A stretch of DNA of 64,000 nt. Source: Naasia aerilata. Its GTDB lineage: Bacteria; Actinomycetota; Actinomycetes; Actinomycetales; Microbacteriaceae. Location: assembly GCF_030296595.1 (NCBI RefSeq), contig NZ_AP027731.1, positions 186,001-250,000 of the forward strand, read 5' to 3'. Below, piece after piece: positions 48,399 to 56,693 of this stretch; within the stretch, counting starts at the first letter, position 1; each line of letters starts with the position of its first letter. The position numbers and the translations under genes are program-made. The notes under the pieces are model-generated. The model was not told the origin of the DNA, made no database searches, and worked only from the letters and a program-made list of their open reading frames with translations.

Positions 48399-49103
48399 TC
48401 AGGGCGCGTCGGCGAGCGCGGCGACGATCGCCGCACCGAGCTCCTGCGGGCGCGAGAACTGCGGCCAGTGCCCGGTGGGCAGCTCGACCATCCTGCGCCG
48501 CTCCATGCGCGCGAACTCCGCCACGTAGGGGTGGCCCTGCTCGATCAGCTGGTCGAACACCTGCTGCGGCATCGTGCACGAGATGACGGTGGACGGGACG
48601 CGGTAGCGGCGCTCATCGGTGAGGTGCGCGCGGTCCGAGGTGACCCGGGCCGGCTCGGGAATCGCGCGGGCGCGGAACTCGTCCCGGAGCTCATCCGTGA
48701 GGCCGGCGAGGTCGCTCTCGTCGAACTCGGACCAGTCGGGCAGGGGTACCTCCCCGTCGACGGCGGTGAGCCCGTCGTTGATCGCCCCACCCTCGCTGAT
48801 CGGTCCGGAGTCCACGTAGATGACGTGGGCGACGCGATCGGGGCGTGCGTCGGCGGCCCCGCTGGCGATGGATCCGCCGCCGGAGTGCCCGACGAGGGCG
48901 ACCGCACCAGGCAGCGCGTCGATCGCGGCGACCACGGCGGACACGTGGTCGGCGAAGCCGATCTCGCTCCGGTTGGCGTCCTTGGACTCGAGCCCGGGGA
49001 GCGTGAGCGGGTGCACGGTATGGCCCGCCTCCTCGAGCACGGGAGTGACCTGCGCCCACGAGGACGCGTCGAGCCAGAAGCCGGGAATCAGCACAACATC
49101 CAT
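48399..49103 (-). CDS. Alpha/beta hydrolase
   Basis: A 234-residue hydrolase with LIPGFWLDASSWAQVTPVLE at the N-terminus, nucleophile elbow LVGHSGGGSIASGA and a C-terminal ELPTGHWPQFSRP His. The overall pattern matches RsbQ/esterase-like proteins. ATG at 49103 was chosen from similarity; the frame extends 8 residues further upstream. Substrate unknown. Confidence 0.82.
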   Translation of the reverse strand: MDVVLIPGFWLDASSWAQVTPVLEEAGHTVHPLTLPGLESKDANRSEIGFADHVSAVVAAIDALPGAVALVGHSGGGSIASGAADARPDRVAHVIYVDSGPISEGGAINDGLTAVDGEVPLPDWSEFDESDLAGLTDELRDEFRARAIPEPARVTSDRAHLTDERRYRVPSTVISCTMPQQVFDQLIEQGHPYVAEFARMERRRMVELPTGHWPQFSRPQELGAAIVAALADAP

Positions 49104-49180
49104 GTCCCGCACGCTACCGATGGCCACCGACGCGCGGCTCCCGGTAGCCGCGGCGTCGACCCGGGGCTAGCATGTGCCGC

Positions 49181-49721
49181 GTGACGACCGTCGCTCTGCG
49201 CCCGTTCACGCGGGACGACTTCCCCTGATGTCCGCCTGGCTCGCCGCCCCGCACGTCGCCCGATGGTGGGCGGACGACGGGCACCCCGACGCGCTCGAGC
49301 GGCAGTACGGCCCGGCGCTCGACGGACGCGATCAGGCCCGCCTGCGTCTCGTGCTCGCGGACGATGCTCCCGTCGGCTTCCTGCAGTGGTACCCGCTCGA
49401 CGGCGAGCCCGACTACACGAGGGAGCTCGAGACCGTGCTGCCGGTCGAGCCGGGCGACGCGAGCCTCGACTACCTGGTGGGCGAGCCGGCCGTGCTCGGC
49501 AGGGGCGTGGGGTCCTCCGCGATCCGCGCGGCCTGCGCCGAGGTGTGGGACTCCCCGACCTGCACCGGATCGTCGTCCCCGTGCACGCGGACAACGTCGC
49601 CTCACGCCGCACCCTGCTGCGTGCCGGCTTCCGAGAGGTGGCAGAGGGCGAGCTCGAGCCGGACAACCCGCTCGACGACCGTCGGCACGTTCTCCACGAG
49701 CTGCGGCATCCCCGCCCCTGA
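49181..49721 (+). CDS. GNAT acetyltransferase, AAC(6')-type (two frame breaks)
   Basis: About 180 residues in three frame segments: VTTVALRPFTRDDFP, LMSAWLAAPHVARWWADDG... to AACAEVWDSP, and DLHRIVVPVHADNVASRRTLLRAGFREV to the end. C4 at 49222-49225 and C4 at 49553-49556 must each be C5. It shows the acetyl-CoA site GRGVGSS and the AAC(6') pattern HVARWW and FLQWYPLDG, so it may acetylate aminoglycosides or small amines. TAGCAT ends 7 nt before the GTG at 49181, so this start is favoured (leaderless). An upstream ATG at 49172 is the alternative. Confidence 0.78.
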
Positions 49722-49761
49722 CCGGGGTGACAAGGTCGGCGGTCGCGAGGAGAGTGGCGGC

Positions 49762-50166
49762 ATGGACCTCAGGGAGATCAACCGCCGCGTGATCGAGCAG
49801 TTCCGCAGCGGAGGCGAGGTCGACGGCATGCACCGTGAGCGCCTGCTGCTGCTCACCACCACCGGCCGAAGCAGCGGGAAGCCGCGCACGACGCCGATGA
49901 TGTTCCACCGGGACGCCGGCGTCCCGATCGTGATCGCGAGCAACACAGGCGCGAGGCGGCATCCGCACTGGTACCGGAACCTCGAGGTGACGCCGTCCGT
50001 GCGGGTCGAGCTTCCGGATGAGACCTACGAGTGCGAGGCCGAGATCCTGGACGGCGCCGAGTACGACCGGCTATGGGCCGAGATCACCGCGGCCTACCCG
50101 TTCTTCCTCGAGCACCAGGCGAAGGTGGAGCGGCGCATCCCGCTGGTGCGGCTGCGCCGCTCCTGA
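49762..50166 (+). CDS. Nitroreductase/deazaflavin (F420)-dependent oxidoreductase family protein
   Basis: A 134-residue protein of the Ddn-like family. It shows LLLTTTGRSSGKPRTTPMMFHRD, the HPHWYRNLEVTPSVRVEL core and a C-terminal R-rich end. These use F420H2 or flavin to reduce diverse compounds. ATG at 49762 has GAGGAG upstream. It is 40 bp after the GNAT gene. Confidence 0.88.
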   Translation: MDLREINRRVIEQFRSGGEVDGMHRERLLLLTTTGRSSGKPRTTPMMFHRDAGVPIVIASNTGARRHPHWYRNLEVTPSVRVELPDETYECEAEILDGAEYDRLWAEITAAYPFFLEHQAKVERRIPLVRLRRS

Positions 50167-50187
50167 CCTTCGCTCGAGCCCTGCGGG

Positions 50188-50997
50188 CTAGACGGACCGC
50201 TGGTAGCTGCGGATCGACCGCACCGCCCACAGCAGGGCCAGGGCGGCGAGCGCCGTGAGCAGCACCGCATGCAGTCCGACGGCTCCCCAATCCTCGGTGC
50301 CGGCCAGGCCGGTCCGGGCGATGTCGACGGCCCAGTTCAGCGGATTGACGGTCGCCACGCTCTGCACCCAGTCCGGCAGCAGGGCGGCCGGCATGAGCGT
50401 CGTGGAAAGGAAGGTGGCCGGAAGGACGAACACCTGCGAGATGCCGATCAGGGCCACCTGGCTGCGCGCGAGGAGCGCCACCGCGACGGAGAGGCAGCAG
50501 AACGTCGCCGCGAGCAGAGTCGCGGCGGCGAGGGCGAGCAGGATGCCGCCGACTCCGCCGTCGAACCGTGCGCCGGCCAGCCAGCCGATCACGAGCACGA
50601 TGCCCGACTGCACGAGGTTGAGCAGCAGCTGCTGGATCAGCTGTCCGGTGATGATCGACGACCGGCCGATCGGCGCGCTGAGCAGCTGGTCCATCACGCC
50701 GGAGTTCATATCGTCGATGTAGCCGGTGCCGGCCCAGGCGCCCGAGTAGAGCACCGTCATCATGAGCACCCCGGGGACGAGGTAGCCGATGTAGCCGTCG
50801 CCGCCGAAGCCGGGGAGCGTGCCGAGCGAGCGGAACACCTGGCCGAAGAGGACGATCCAGACGATCGGCTGCAGCAGGGAGATGAAGAGTCCCCACGGCT
50901 GGCGCCAGGAGACGACGATCCACCGTCGCGCGACCTGGGCGACCTGAGTGCTCCAGGAGGCGCGGCTGAGGCTGCGGGGTGCGGACAGGGCGGTCAT
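50188..50997 (-). CDS. ABC-2 type permease (DrrB-like)
   Basis: A 269-residue membrane protein with six predicted helices (RQPWGLFISLLQPIVWIVLFGQVF, YIGYLVPGVLMMTVLYSG, LARSQVALIGISQVFVLPATFLSTTLMP). It is the permease of a drug/daunorubicin-type exporter. The ATG overlaps the upstream ATPase gene stop (ATGA). Confidence 0.9.
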   Translation of the reverse strand: MTALSAPRSLSRASWSTQVAQVARRWIVVSWRQPWGLFISLLQPIVWIVLFGQVFRSLGTLPGFGGDGYIGYLVPGVLMMTVLYSGAWAGTGYIDDMNSGVMDQLLSAPIGRSSIITGQLIQQLLLNLVQSGIVLVIGWLAGARFDGGVGGILLALAAATLLAATFCCLSVAVALLARSQVALIGISQVFVLPATFLSTTLMPAALLPDWVQSVATVNPLNWAVDIARTGLAGTEDWGAVGLHAVLLTALAALALLWAVRSIRSYQRSV

Positions 50998-52049
50998 GCT
51001 GCTTCTCCTTGCGCGTGCTCGAGGACGGCGTCCGTCCGGGAGGAGGTGGCGGCCTCTGCTGAGGCCGACCCGAAGGTGTGGCCGACGTAGTGCAGGTACA
51101 CGTCGTCGAGGGTGGGGCGGGACGCCGCGACCGCGCCGAAGGCGACGCCTGCGGCATCCAGGGCGGCGATCACGGAGCCGACCGCCGCCGAGGCGTCGTC
51201 GGAGCGCGTGACCAGTTCGCCGGTGGTGCCGTTCACCTCGACGACGACGTCGCGCAGGCCGGGCACGGTCGCGGCGGCGGCCCGCACCACATCGGCGCGC
51301 GGCTCGAACAGCTGGACGCGGAGGGTGTCGCCGTTCAGCGCCGCCTTGAGGTCGGCGGAGCTGCCGGCGACGACCTTCTGGCCGCGGTCGACGATCATCA
51401 GCTCATCGGCGAGGCGGTCGGCCTCCTCCATGTAGTGCGTGGTGAGGACGACCGTGAGGGCCTCCTCCGCCGACAGCCGGCGGATCTCCGCCCACATCGC
51501 GGCGCGGGCCTCCGGGTCGAGGCCGGTGGTCGGCTCGTCCAGGAAGAGGACCTGCGGCCGGTGGGTCAGTGCCGCCGCGACATCGAGCCGCCGCCGCATG
51601 CCGCCCGAGAGCTTGCCGACGGGACGGGCCGACGCATCGGCGAGCCCGAACTCCCCAAGCAGCGCTGCGGCACGCGTGCGCGAGTCGGTCGTGGTCGCTC
51701 CGCGCAGCCGGGCCGCCATCACGAGGTTCTCGGTCGGCGTGAGCAGGGGGTCCGTGCTGGTGCCCTGCGACACATAGCCGACGCGCCTACGCACGCCTGC
51801 CGCATCCCGGGCGACCGACAGCCCGAGCACCCGCGCCTCGCCCGACGTCGGCCGGGACAGCGTGGTGAGGATCTTCGTGGTGGTCGACTTGCCGGCGCCG
51901 TTGGGTCCGAGCATCCCGAACACCGCGCCGGCGGCGACCGAGAACGTGAGGCCGCGCAGGGCGTGGACAGGCGGCTTCCGGCCGGCCTTGTAGGTCTTGG
52001 TGAGTGCGTCGACCTCGATGGCGAGGCCGGGCGAAGGGGACGAGGGCAT
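50994..52049 (-). CDS. ABC transporter ATP-binding protein (DrrA-like)
   Basis: A 351-residue ATPase. Walker A GPNGAGKSTTTK, signature LSGGMRRRLDVA, Walker B VLFLDEPTTGLDPEA and H-loop TTHYMEEAD are all intact. The extra C-terminal 100 residues are typical of DrrA (DUF4162). With the downstream permease it forms an exporter, perhaps for a hydrophobic drug. It lies 78 bp downstream of the HAAS membrane gene, so it may be part of the padR operon. Confidence 0.93.
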   Translation of the reverse strand: MPSSPSPGLAIEVDALTKTYKAGRKPPVHALRGLTFSVAAGAVFGMLGPNGAGKSTTTKILTTLSRPTSGEARVLGLSVARDAAGVRRRVGYVSQGTSTDPLLTPTENLVMAARLRGATTTDSRTRAAALLGEFGLADASARPVGKLSGGMRRRLDVAAALTHRPQVLFLDEPTTGLDPEARAAMWAEIRRLSAEEALTVVLTTHYMEEADRLADELMIVDRGQKVVAGSSADLKAALNGDTLRVQLFEPRADVVRAAAATVPGLRDVVVEVNGTTGELVTRSDDASAAVGSVIAALDAAGVAFGAVAASRPTLDDVYLHYVGHTFGSASAEAATSSRTDAVLEHAQGEAA

Positions 52050-52127
52050 GGGAAACGTCCTTCCGGGCGGGGGTGAGGGAATGCGGGAGAGGCGGCGCGG
52101 CGGCGGGCCGTCGCGCCCGAGCGGGCG

Positions 52128-53057
52128 CTACTCCGAGCGTCTGCGGGCGGGGAAGAGCATGTTGGCGAGGACGAGCATCATGGCGACGAACCCGGCGAGG
52201 AGGGCGAGCCACGACCACGCCCAGCCGATCGTGAAGCTGAGGACGACGAAGAGGGCGAAGGCGCTGACCCAGATCGCGACGGTGTACATCCCGAACCGGG
52301 CGGCCGAGGCCGGGTCCTCGGTGAACCGGTCGGGGATCTGCGTGTTGCTGGCCGCGTGCACCCGCCACGGCTTGTGCCGGTTCGTCTGGGTGACGCCGAG
52401 GTAGGTGAGCAGCGCGATCGAGAGCACCGTCGCAAGGACGCCGGCGAGAATCCAGCCCGCCGAGAAGCCGGGAACCGACATCAGGCCGCAGCCCACGCCG
52501 ATCAGCAGGACGACGGCGGCCAGGCCGAAGGCGGCGGCTCGGCGCAGGGGCAGCGGGTAGTTGCCCGTCGTCTCCTGCCGGAGGCCGTCCGTGACGAGCG
52601 CCCCGGCGGCGAGCGCCAGCACTGCAAGGGCGACGCCGCGCAGCGCCGACGAGGTGTCCACGACGGCGAACAGGTCGAGCACCACGACGAGGAGCGCGAT
52701 CAGCGCGAGTGCCGACAGCAGGACCGTGCGGAGCACGAAGGCCGGCTTCGGCCGCACCCGGTTGCGCGCCCACTCCTCGAGGACGGTGGGGGACGGCCGT
52801 GTGCTCGCTGCCGCATCGCCGCCCGCCTCGCCGTCGCCAAGCGCGGAGCGGATGTCGCCGAGCTCCGCCATCGCCTGTGCGGCCGCGTCGCGGGCCGGCA
52901 CCCCGGAGCGCTCCAGCTCCTCGGCGCGGGTCACCAGGTTCGCGCGGATCTCCTCCTTGAGGTCCTGCAGGTCCGGGGTCATCTCCATCCCGGCGAAGGC
53001 GTCGTCGAGCATCCGGTGGATGCCGATGGATGAGCGCGCGGGGCCATGCTGCGTCAT
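52128..53057 (-). CDS. Membrane protein with N-terminal HAAS/permease-prefix domain
   Basis: A 309-residue protein. An 80-residue helical start (MEMTPDLQDLKEEIRANLVTRAEELERSGVPARDAAAQAMAELGDIR) is the PadR-associated signalling-domain pattern; about six membrane helices follow. ATG at 53057 overlaps the padR stop (ATGA). The gene may transmit the PadR signal or act on the DrrAB-like transporter next to it. Function unknown. Confidence 0.8.
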   Translation of the reverse strand: MTQHGPARSSIGIHRMLDDAFAGMEMTPDLQDLKEEIRANLVTRAEELERSGVPARDAAAQAMAELGDIRSALGDGEAGGDAAASTRPSPTVLEEWARNRVRPKPAFVLRTVLLSALALIALLVVVLDLFAVVDTSSALRGVALAVLALAAGALVTDGLRQETTGNYPLPLRRAAAFGLAAVVLLIGVGCGLMSVPGFSAGWILAGVLATVLSIALLTYLGVTQTNRHKPWRVHAASNTQIPDRFTEDPASAARFGMYTVAIWVSAFALFVVLSFTIGWAWSWLALLAGFVAMMLVLANMLFPARRRSE

Positions 53058-53455
53058 GAGGGGTTCCTTCCGGAATCGTCGGCCGGGCGGCGGCCACCGT
53101 CCAGGTCGAGCAGGGAGTCGATGACGCCGCGCGTGACGATCCACGCGTCGACGTTGCGCCGGTACACCTCGCGGCCGGCGTCCGTGATCCGGTAGTACTT
53201 GCGGCGGCCGCCCTGGGTCTCGTCGCCCCAGTACGCCTCCACGAGCCCGTCCTTGGTCAGGCGCCGATAGCTCGCGTAGAGGGTGGCCTCCTTGATCTCG
53301 TAGGAGCCGCCCGTGGCCTCACGGATCGTCTTGAAGATCTCGAAGCCGTAGCTGTCGGACCGGCGCAGCACGCCGAGCACGATCGTGTCGGTGTGCCCGC
53401 GCAGCAGGTCGGCGGCGAACGCGTCGCCGAGGTCCTCCGCCTGCTGGTCGATCAT
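53054..53455 (-). CDS. PadR family transcriptional regulator
   Basis: A 133-residue PadR protein with an intact frame. It shows TIVLGVLRRSDSYGFEIFKTIREAT and KEATLYASYRRLTKDGLVEAYWGDE, then GGRRKYYRITDAGREVYRRNV. It begins the operon padR, HAAS membrane gene, ABC ATPase, ABC permease. Two AGTACT sites just upstream are likely its operator. Confidence 0.93.
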   Translation of the reverse strand: MIDQQAEDLGDAFAADLLRGHTDTIVLGVLRRSDSYGFEIFKTIREATGGSYEIKEATLYASYRRLTKDGLVEAYWGDETQGGRRKYYRITDAGREVYRRNVDAWIVTRGVIDSLLDLDGGRRPADDSGRNPS

Positions 53456-53459
53456 GTCG

Positions 53460-53482
53460 AGTACTGTAACAGATCAAGTACT
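53460..53482. promoter_or_regulatory. Possible PadR operator (two AGTACT boxes)
   Basis: Two palindromic AGTACT hexamers (53460-53465 and 53477-53482) lie 17 bp apart, 5 bp upstream of the padR ATG. Paired palindromes over a padR start fit autoregulation. Inference; no transcription data. Confidence 0.4.
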
Positions 53483-53574
53483 ACGCGGGGAAGAGGTGCT
53501 CGACGCAAGGGTCGCGGCGCGAGCGAGCGTAAAGTGTGCCGCGATTGGGCCCCGAACGGCTGAGAATGGGCGCA

Positions 53575-54339
53575 ATGGACGATGCGGCGGCGGAGCTCTG
53601 GTCCGCTGCGGCGGCCGACTGGGCGCGATACTGGGGCGACCTGGCCGCGCCGGCTCAGCGGGCGCTCGTCACAGCCATGGACATCCGACCCGGACTGCGC
53701 GTCCTGGACGTGGGCTGCGGCAGCGGCGAGTTCGTGCAGCTGCTCCACACACTGGGCGCCGAGGCCTCCGGCGCCGATCCGGCTCCGGGCATGCTGGCGG
53801 TCGCGCGAGCGCGCCTCGGCGTCGGCGTCGACGCCCGCCTCCGGCTTGGGAATGCCGAGGCCCTTCCCTGGCCGGATGCCTCCTTTGACGCGGTCACCGC
53901 GGTCAACGCCCTCCAGTTCGCCGACGATCCGCTCGCCGCCCTCGCCGAGTTCCGCCGGGTGGCCGTCCCCGCCGGGGTGATCGGGATCGCGAACTGGGCC
54001 GAGGGATCGCGCAACGACCTGGAGGTCGTGGAGGCGGCCGTCGCGGAGGCGGACGGGGAGGACCTCCGTCCGGACGGCGAGCTGCGCCGGGCGGGCGGCC
54101 TCGAGGAGCTCCTCGCCATCGCCGGACTGGAGCTCGTCGCGGCGGGCCTAGTGGAGACGCCGTGGGAGGTCCTTGACGAGGAGGCGCTGGTCCGCGGCGT
54201 GCTCTTCGGCGAGGAACCGAGTGTCATCGCCGACCTCCGCCCGGTCGTCCTGGCCGCCGCATCCCGGTTCCGCACCGGCAGAGGCGCCTACCGGCTCAGC
54301 AACTGGTTCCGATTCGCCGTCGGCCGCATCCCCGGCTGA
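53575..54339 (+). CDS. SAM-dependent class I methyltransferase
   Basis: A 254-residue protein with motif I VLDVGCGSGEFVQLL, motif II-like ARLRLGNAEALPWPDASFD and post-motif VNALQFADDPLAALAEFRRV, the UbiE/Methyltransf_11 pattern. ATG at 53575 is taken; ATG 53566 is equally possible. Substrate unknown. No neighbour points to a pathway. Confidence 0.85.
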   Translation: MDDAAAELWSAAAADWARYWGDLAAPAQRALVTAMDIRPGLRVLDVGCGSGEFVQLLHTLGAEASGADPAPGMLAVARARLGVGVDARLRLGNAEALPWPDASFDAVTAVNALQFADDPLAALAEFRRVAVPAGVIGIANWAEGSRNDLEVVEAAVAEADGEDLRPDGELRRAGGLEELLAIAGLELVAAGLVETPWEVLDEEALVRGVLFGEEPSVIADLRPVVLAAASRFRTGRGAYRLSNWFRFAVGRIPG

Positions 54340-54405
54340 CGCCCGGATTCCCTCGGCGCGGCGTGGCAATCCGCTCGCCCGGCTTCGGTCACTACGGTCG
54401 GCCCG

Positions 54406-54998
54406 ATGGCCGGCGCAGACTCTCGAACCCGCAGCGACGTGTTCGCCAGCGTGCTCGTCGCCGCGCAGGCGGGAGCGCCCTGGGCGCTCGGCGAGCTCTG
54501 GCGGGACCTCTCACCCGCCGTGCACGGGTTCCTCCGGGCCCGCGGAGCCGAGGAGCCCGAGGACCTGACGAGCGACGTCTTCCTCGCCGTGTTCGAGCAG
54601 CTCCCCCGGTTCTCCGGCGGTCAGGAGCAGCTCCGGTCCTTCGTCTTCACCGTCGCCTACCGCCGACTGGTCGACGACCTCCGGCGCCGATCCCGGCGCG
54701 GGCCGACGTTCGAGTGGACCGACGACGGCGACCTCCGCAGCTCCCCCAGCGCCGAGCACGAGGCGCTCGACCGGATCGGCGACGCCTCCACGCGGCGGCT
54801 CCTCGAGGAGCTGCCCGAGGCGCAGCGCGATGTGCTCGTCCTGCGCATCCTCGGCGACCTCACCATCGACGAGATCGCGGACATCGTCGGCAAGCGCCCG
54901 GGCGCCGTGAAGGCCCTGCAGCGCCGGGGTCTCGAGGCACTTCGAAAAAGATCTCCCCGACCCGTACCCCTGTGCGGCCCTTCAGCGATAGCGAGTAG
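54406..54998 (+). CDS. RNA polymerase sigma factor, ECF type (frameshifted at 3' end)
   Basis: About 198 residues. Region 2 is visible as VLVAAQAGAPWALGELWRDLSPAVHGFLRARG and EDLTSDVFLAVFEQLPRF; region 4 as LPEAQRDVLVLRILGDLTIDEIADIVGKRPGAVKALQRRGLEAL. Reading the A5 at 54945-54949 as A6 gives the expected end LRKKISPTRTPVRPFSDSE and a stop at 54996-54998. Without this correction the frame runs on into the next gene as a false fusion. TACGGT lies 7 nt before the ATG, a leaderless-start sign. The partner is the next gene, 4 bp downstream. Confidence 0.85.
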
Positions 54999-55002
54999 TG
55001 AG

Positions 55003-55835
55003 ATGAGGAACAACCGCCTGTCCCCTGCGGACGTCGAAGCCCTCCTGAACGGCACCGCCCCTGCGGGGCGCGCCGAGCTGGAGCCGGTCGCGGCGTTCAT
55101 CGAGGACCTGCGGCTCGCTTCCTACGAGTCGGCTCCGCGGCCCTCCGCCGCGCTGTCCGCTCGCCTCGACTCCGCGTCGTGGATCTCGCCGGCGGTGGGG
55201 GTCTTCCGCCGGCATCCGATCGAGGAGCGGCCGCGTTCGCGGCTCCGCTTCCGCACAGGGGGAGAATACGAATGGTTTTCAGCTGGTTCACCGGGCTCGG
55301 GCTCGCGGCAAAGATCGCGATCGGCGCAACCGTCATGGCGGTCGGCGCGGTCGGCGCAGGAGCGGCGCAGGCGCTGCCGACGCCGATTCAGCAGTCCTTC
55401 AACGACATCGTCGGCACGGTCTCGACCGACGACGAGACGCCGGCGGTCGACGGCGACGCGACGGACGACGGCACGACGATCCCCGACACCACCACAGACG
55501 ACGGCACCACGGTCGACCCGACTGTGCCGGTCGTGGGTGACGACGACGGCACCGCCGACCAGGGCAAGACGGAGCACGCGACCGCTGTCACGGAGGCCGC
55601 ACACGACGACTCGACACAGGGTCGCGAGCACGGCGAGGCCGTCTCCGAGGCGGCCCACCAGAACCGCGGCCATGGCGCGGACGACGCCGCAGACGAGGGC
55701 GACGACGACTCGGCCGGCGAGGTCGAGTCCGGCGACGACGATGGCGGCGCGACCGTCTCCGACGACAGCGACTCGGGCTCGAGCAACTCCGGCCCGGGCA
55801 ACTCGGGCCACGGCGGGGGCAAGGGCAAGAACTGA
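55003..55835 (+). CDS. Membrane protein with acidic tail, probable sigma-factor partner (frameshifted)
   Basis: About 277 residues. The N-terminal 60 residues (MRNNRLSPADVEALLNGTAPAG, VAAFIEDLRLASYESAPRPSAALS) resemble a cytoplasmic anti-sigma or regulator. Then follow one membrane helix (LGLAAKIAIGATVMAVGAVGAGAA) and about 150 residues, very rich in Asp, Gly and His, with DDGTT and HGEAVSEAAHQNRGHGAD. The frames join if the G5 run at 55197-55201 is G6. A second ATG at 55272 alone would lose the cytoplasmic part. The arrangement with the sigma gene 4 bp upstream suggests a membrane-held anti-sigma or effector. Confidence 0.65.
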
Positions 55836-55900
55836 CCCGCGCCTAGCGGAGTAGGGGCCGCCGGATCCGACAGGGTCCGGCGGCCCTTCTGCATCCCGGT
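55806..55900 (+). repeat. Imperfect direct repeat, copy 1 (gene end plus terminator)
   Basis: About 95 bp covering the last codons of the sigma-partner gene and its terminator. By eye it is about 80% identical to 56584-56677. Both copies contain ATCCGACAGGG in the loop and GCATCCCGG after the stem. The space between holds a lower-GC gene. Confidence 0.7.
55855..55890 (+). terminator. Intrinsic terminator after the sigma/partner operon
   Basis: Perfect 11-bp stem (55855-55865 with 55876-55886), 10-nt loop TCCGACAGGG, followed by TTCTGC. A closely related hairpin occurs at 56632-56663. Confidence 0.8.
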
Positions 55901-55960
55901 GTACGAACTGAGGGCGCGGTCCATGCGGAAGAGGGAGCCAGAGACTCCTGTGGGCGCTTG

Positions 55961-56443
55961 CTAGCTAAGACCCAGCTCTTTTTGACAGGCGTGCAGGAAG
56001 CGACTTCGTGCCTGGTTGAAGTCGCGTGTGTGCTGCTCGTACTTGGAGACGTCCCCTCGCTCCTCTTCCGGAAGCTCCCTGATGGCCTGCCCTTTATCTA
56101 GCATGGCCGTTATCGCGTCTCGCCCAGCATCTGCCACGGCCCGGGGCCCTAGCAAGACGAGGGTAGAGATGACGTCGCTGGTATCCGAACGGATGAACCG
56201 TCTCCCCTTCGCAGCGGAGCGCCGGAGGTCCACGTTGTACTGGTCAAGCCTGCGAAGGAATGCCACATAGGCTCGCAGGCGCTCCTCGCGCTTCCAGCGC
56301 TGGTGCTCCCTGCGCCCCTGGAGCCAGATGCCGACCAGCCCTCCAGCACCGGCCACCACGGCACCGCTGACACCTGCGAACAGCAGCGCAACCAAGGGAT
56401 CCAGGGTGGGTGCTGCAGCTGCTGCGGCCTGGGCCAGGGTCAT
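55961..56443 (-). CDS. Uncharacterised membrane-anchored coiled-coil protein
   Basis: A 160-residue protein of no recognised family. One N-terminal membrane helix (LLFAGVSGAVVAGAGGLVGIWL) is followed by a basic RREHQRWKREERLRAYVAF coiled-coil stretch and a helical, charged remainder. G+C content and codon use look lower than surrounding genes. It stands alone between two copies of a direct repeat, in the opposite direction to the sigma operon. Layout resembles small hypothetical proteins found in actinobacterial genomic islands; function unknown. Confidence 0.7.
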   Translation of the reverse strand: MTLAQAAAAAAPTLDPLVALLFAGVSGAVVAGAGGLVGIWLQGRREHQRWKREERLRAYVAFLRRLDQYNVDLRRSAAKGRRFIRSDTSDVISTLVLLGPRAVADAGRDAITAMLDKGQAIRELPEEERGDVSKYEQHTRDFNQARSRFLHACQKELGLS

Positions 56444-56583
56444 GCCCGAAGCCTAAGTGGAGCTACGTCTGGTGTGGCCCGACGATCCCTGCGAGAGGAT
56501 CGCATGGACGAAGAGACGCACCTGGAACTCATGGGGATGAAGGTGACGCCGAGGCTTCTGGGAGGCCTGAGCCCTACCGCTCC

Positions 56584-56677
56584 GGCCACGCTTGGGTAAG
56601 GGCCAGAACCGGCCCCCGCCTGGTGGAATCGGGGCCGCCTTATCCGACAGGGCCCGGCGGCCCTATTGCATCCCGGC
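56584..56677 (+). repeat. Imperfect direct repeat, copy 2 (with terminator-like hairpin)
   Basis: A diverged copy of 55806-55900 containing the hairpin GGGCCGCC/GGCGGCCC (56632-56639 with 56656-56663) and the same loop and tail. It has no intact coding sequence upstream, only a 31-codon remnant. It could act as a second terminator. Confidence 0.7.
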
Positions 56678-56693
56678 GCCATTTCGCCGGGTG

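Noticed and set aside
55179..55835. A separate gene starting within the sigma-partner gene (ATG 55272)
   Set aside because: It is the C-terminal part of the partner protein in the other frame; G6 in place of G5 at 55197 connects the parts.
54406..55854. A single sigma factor/anti-sigma fusion protein
   Set aside because: The fusion frame arises only because A5 at 54945-54949 lacks one base; adding it gives a normal sigma C-terminus and a stop 4 bp before the next ATG.
56504..56599. A 31-codon frame (MDEETHLELMG...) between the insert and the second terminator
   Set aside because: Very short, no RBS better than chance, and overlaps the degenerate direct repeat; more likely a remnant.
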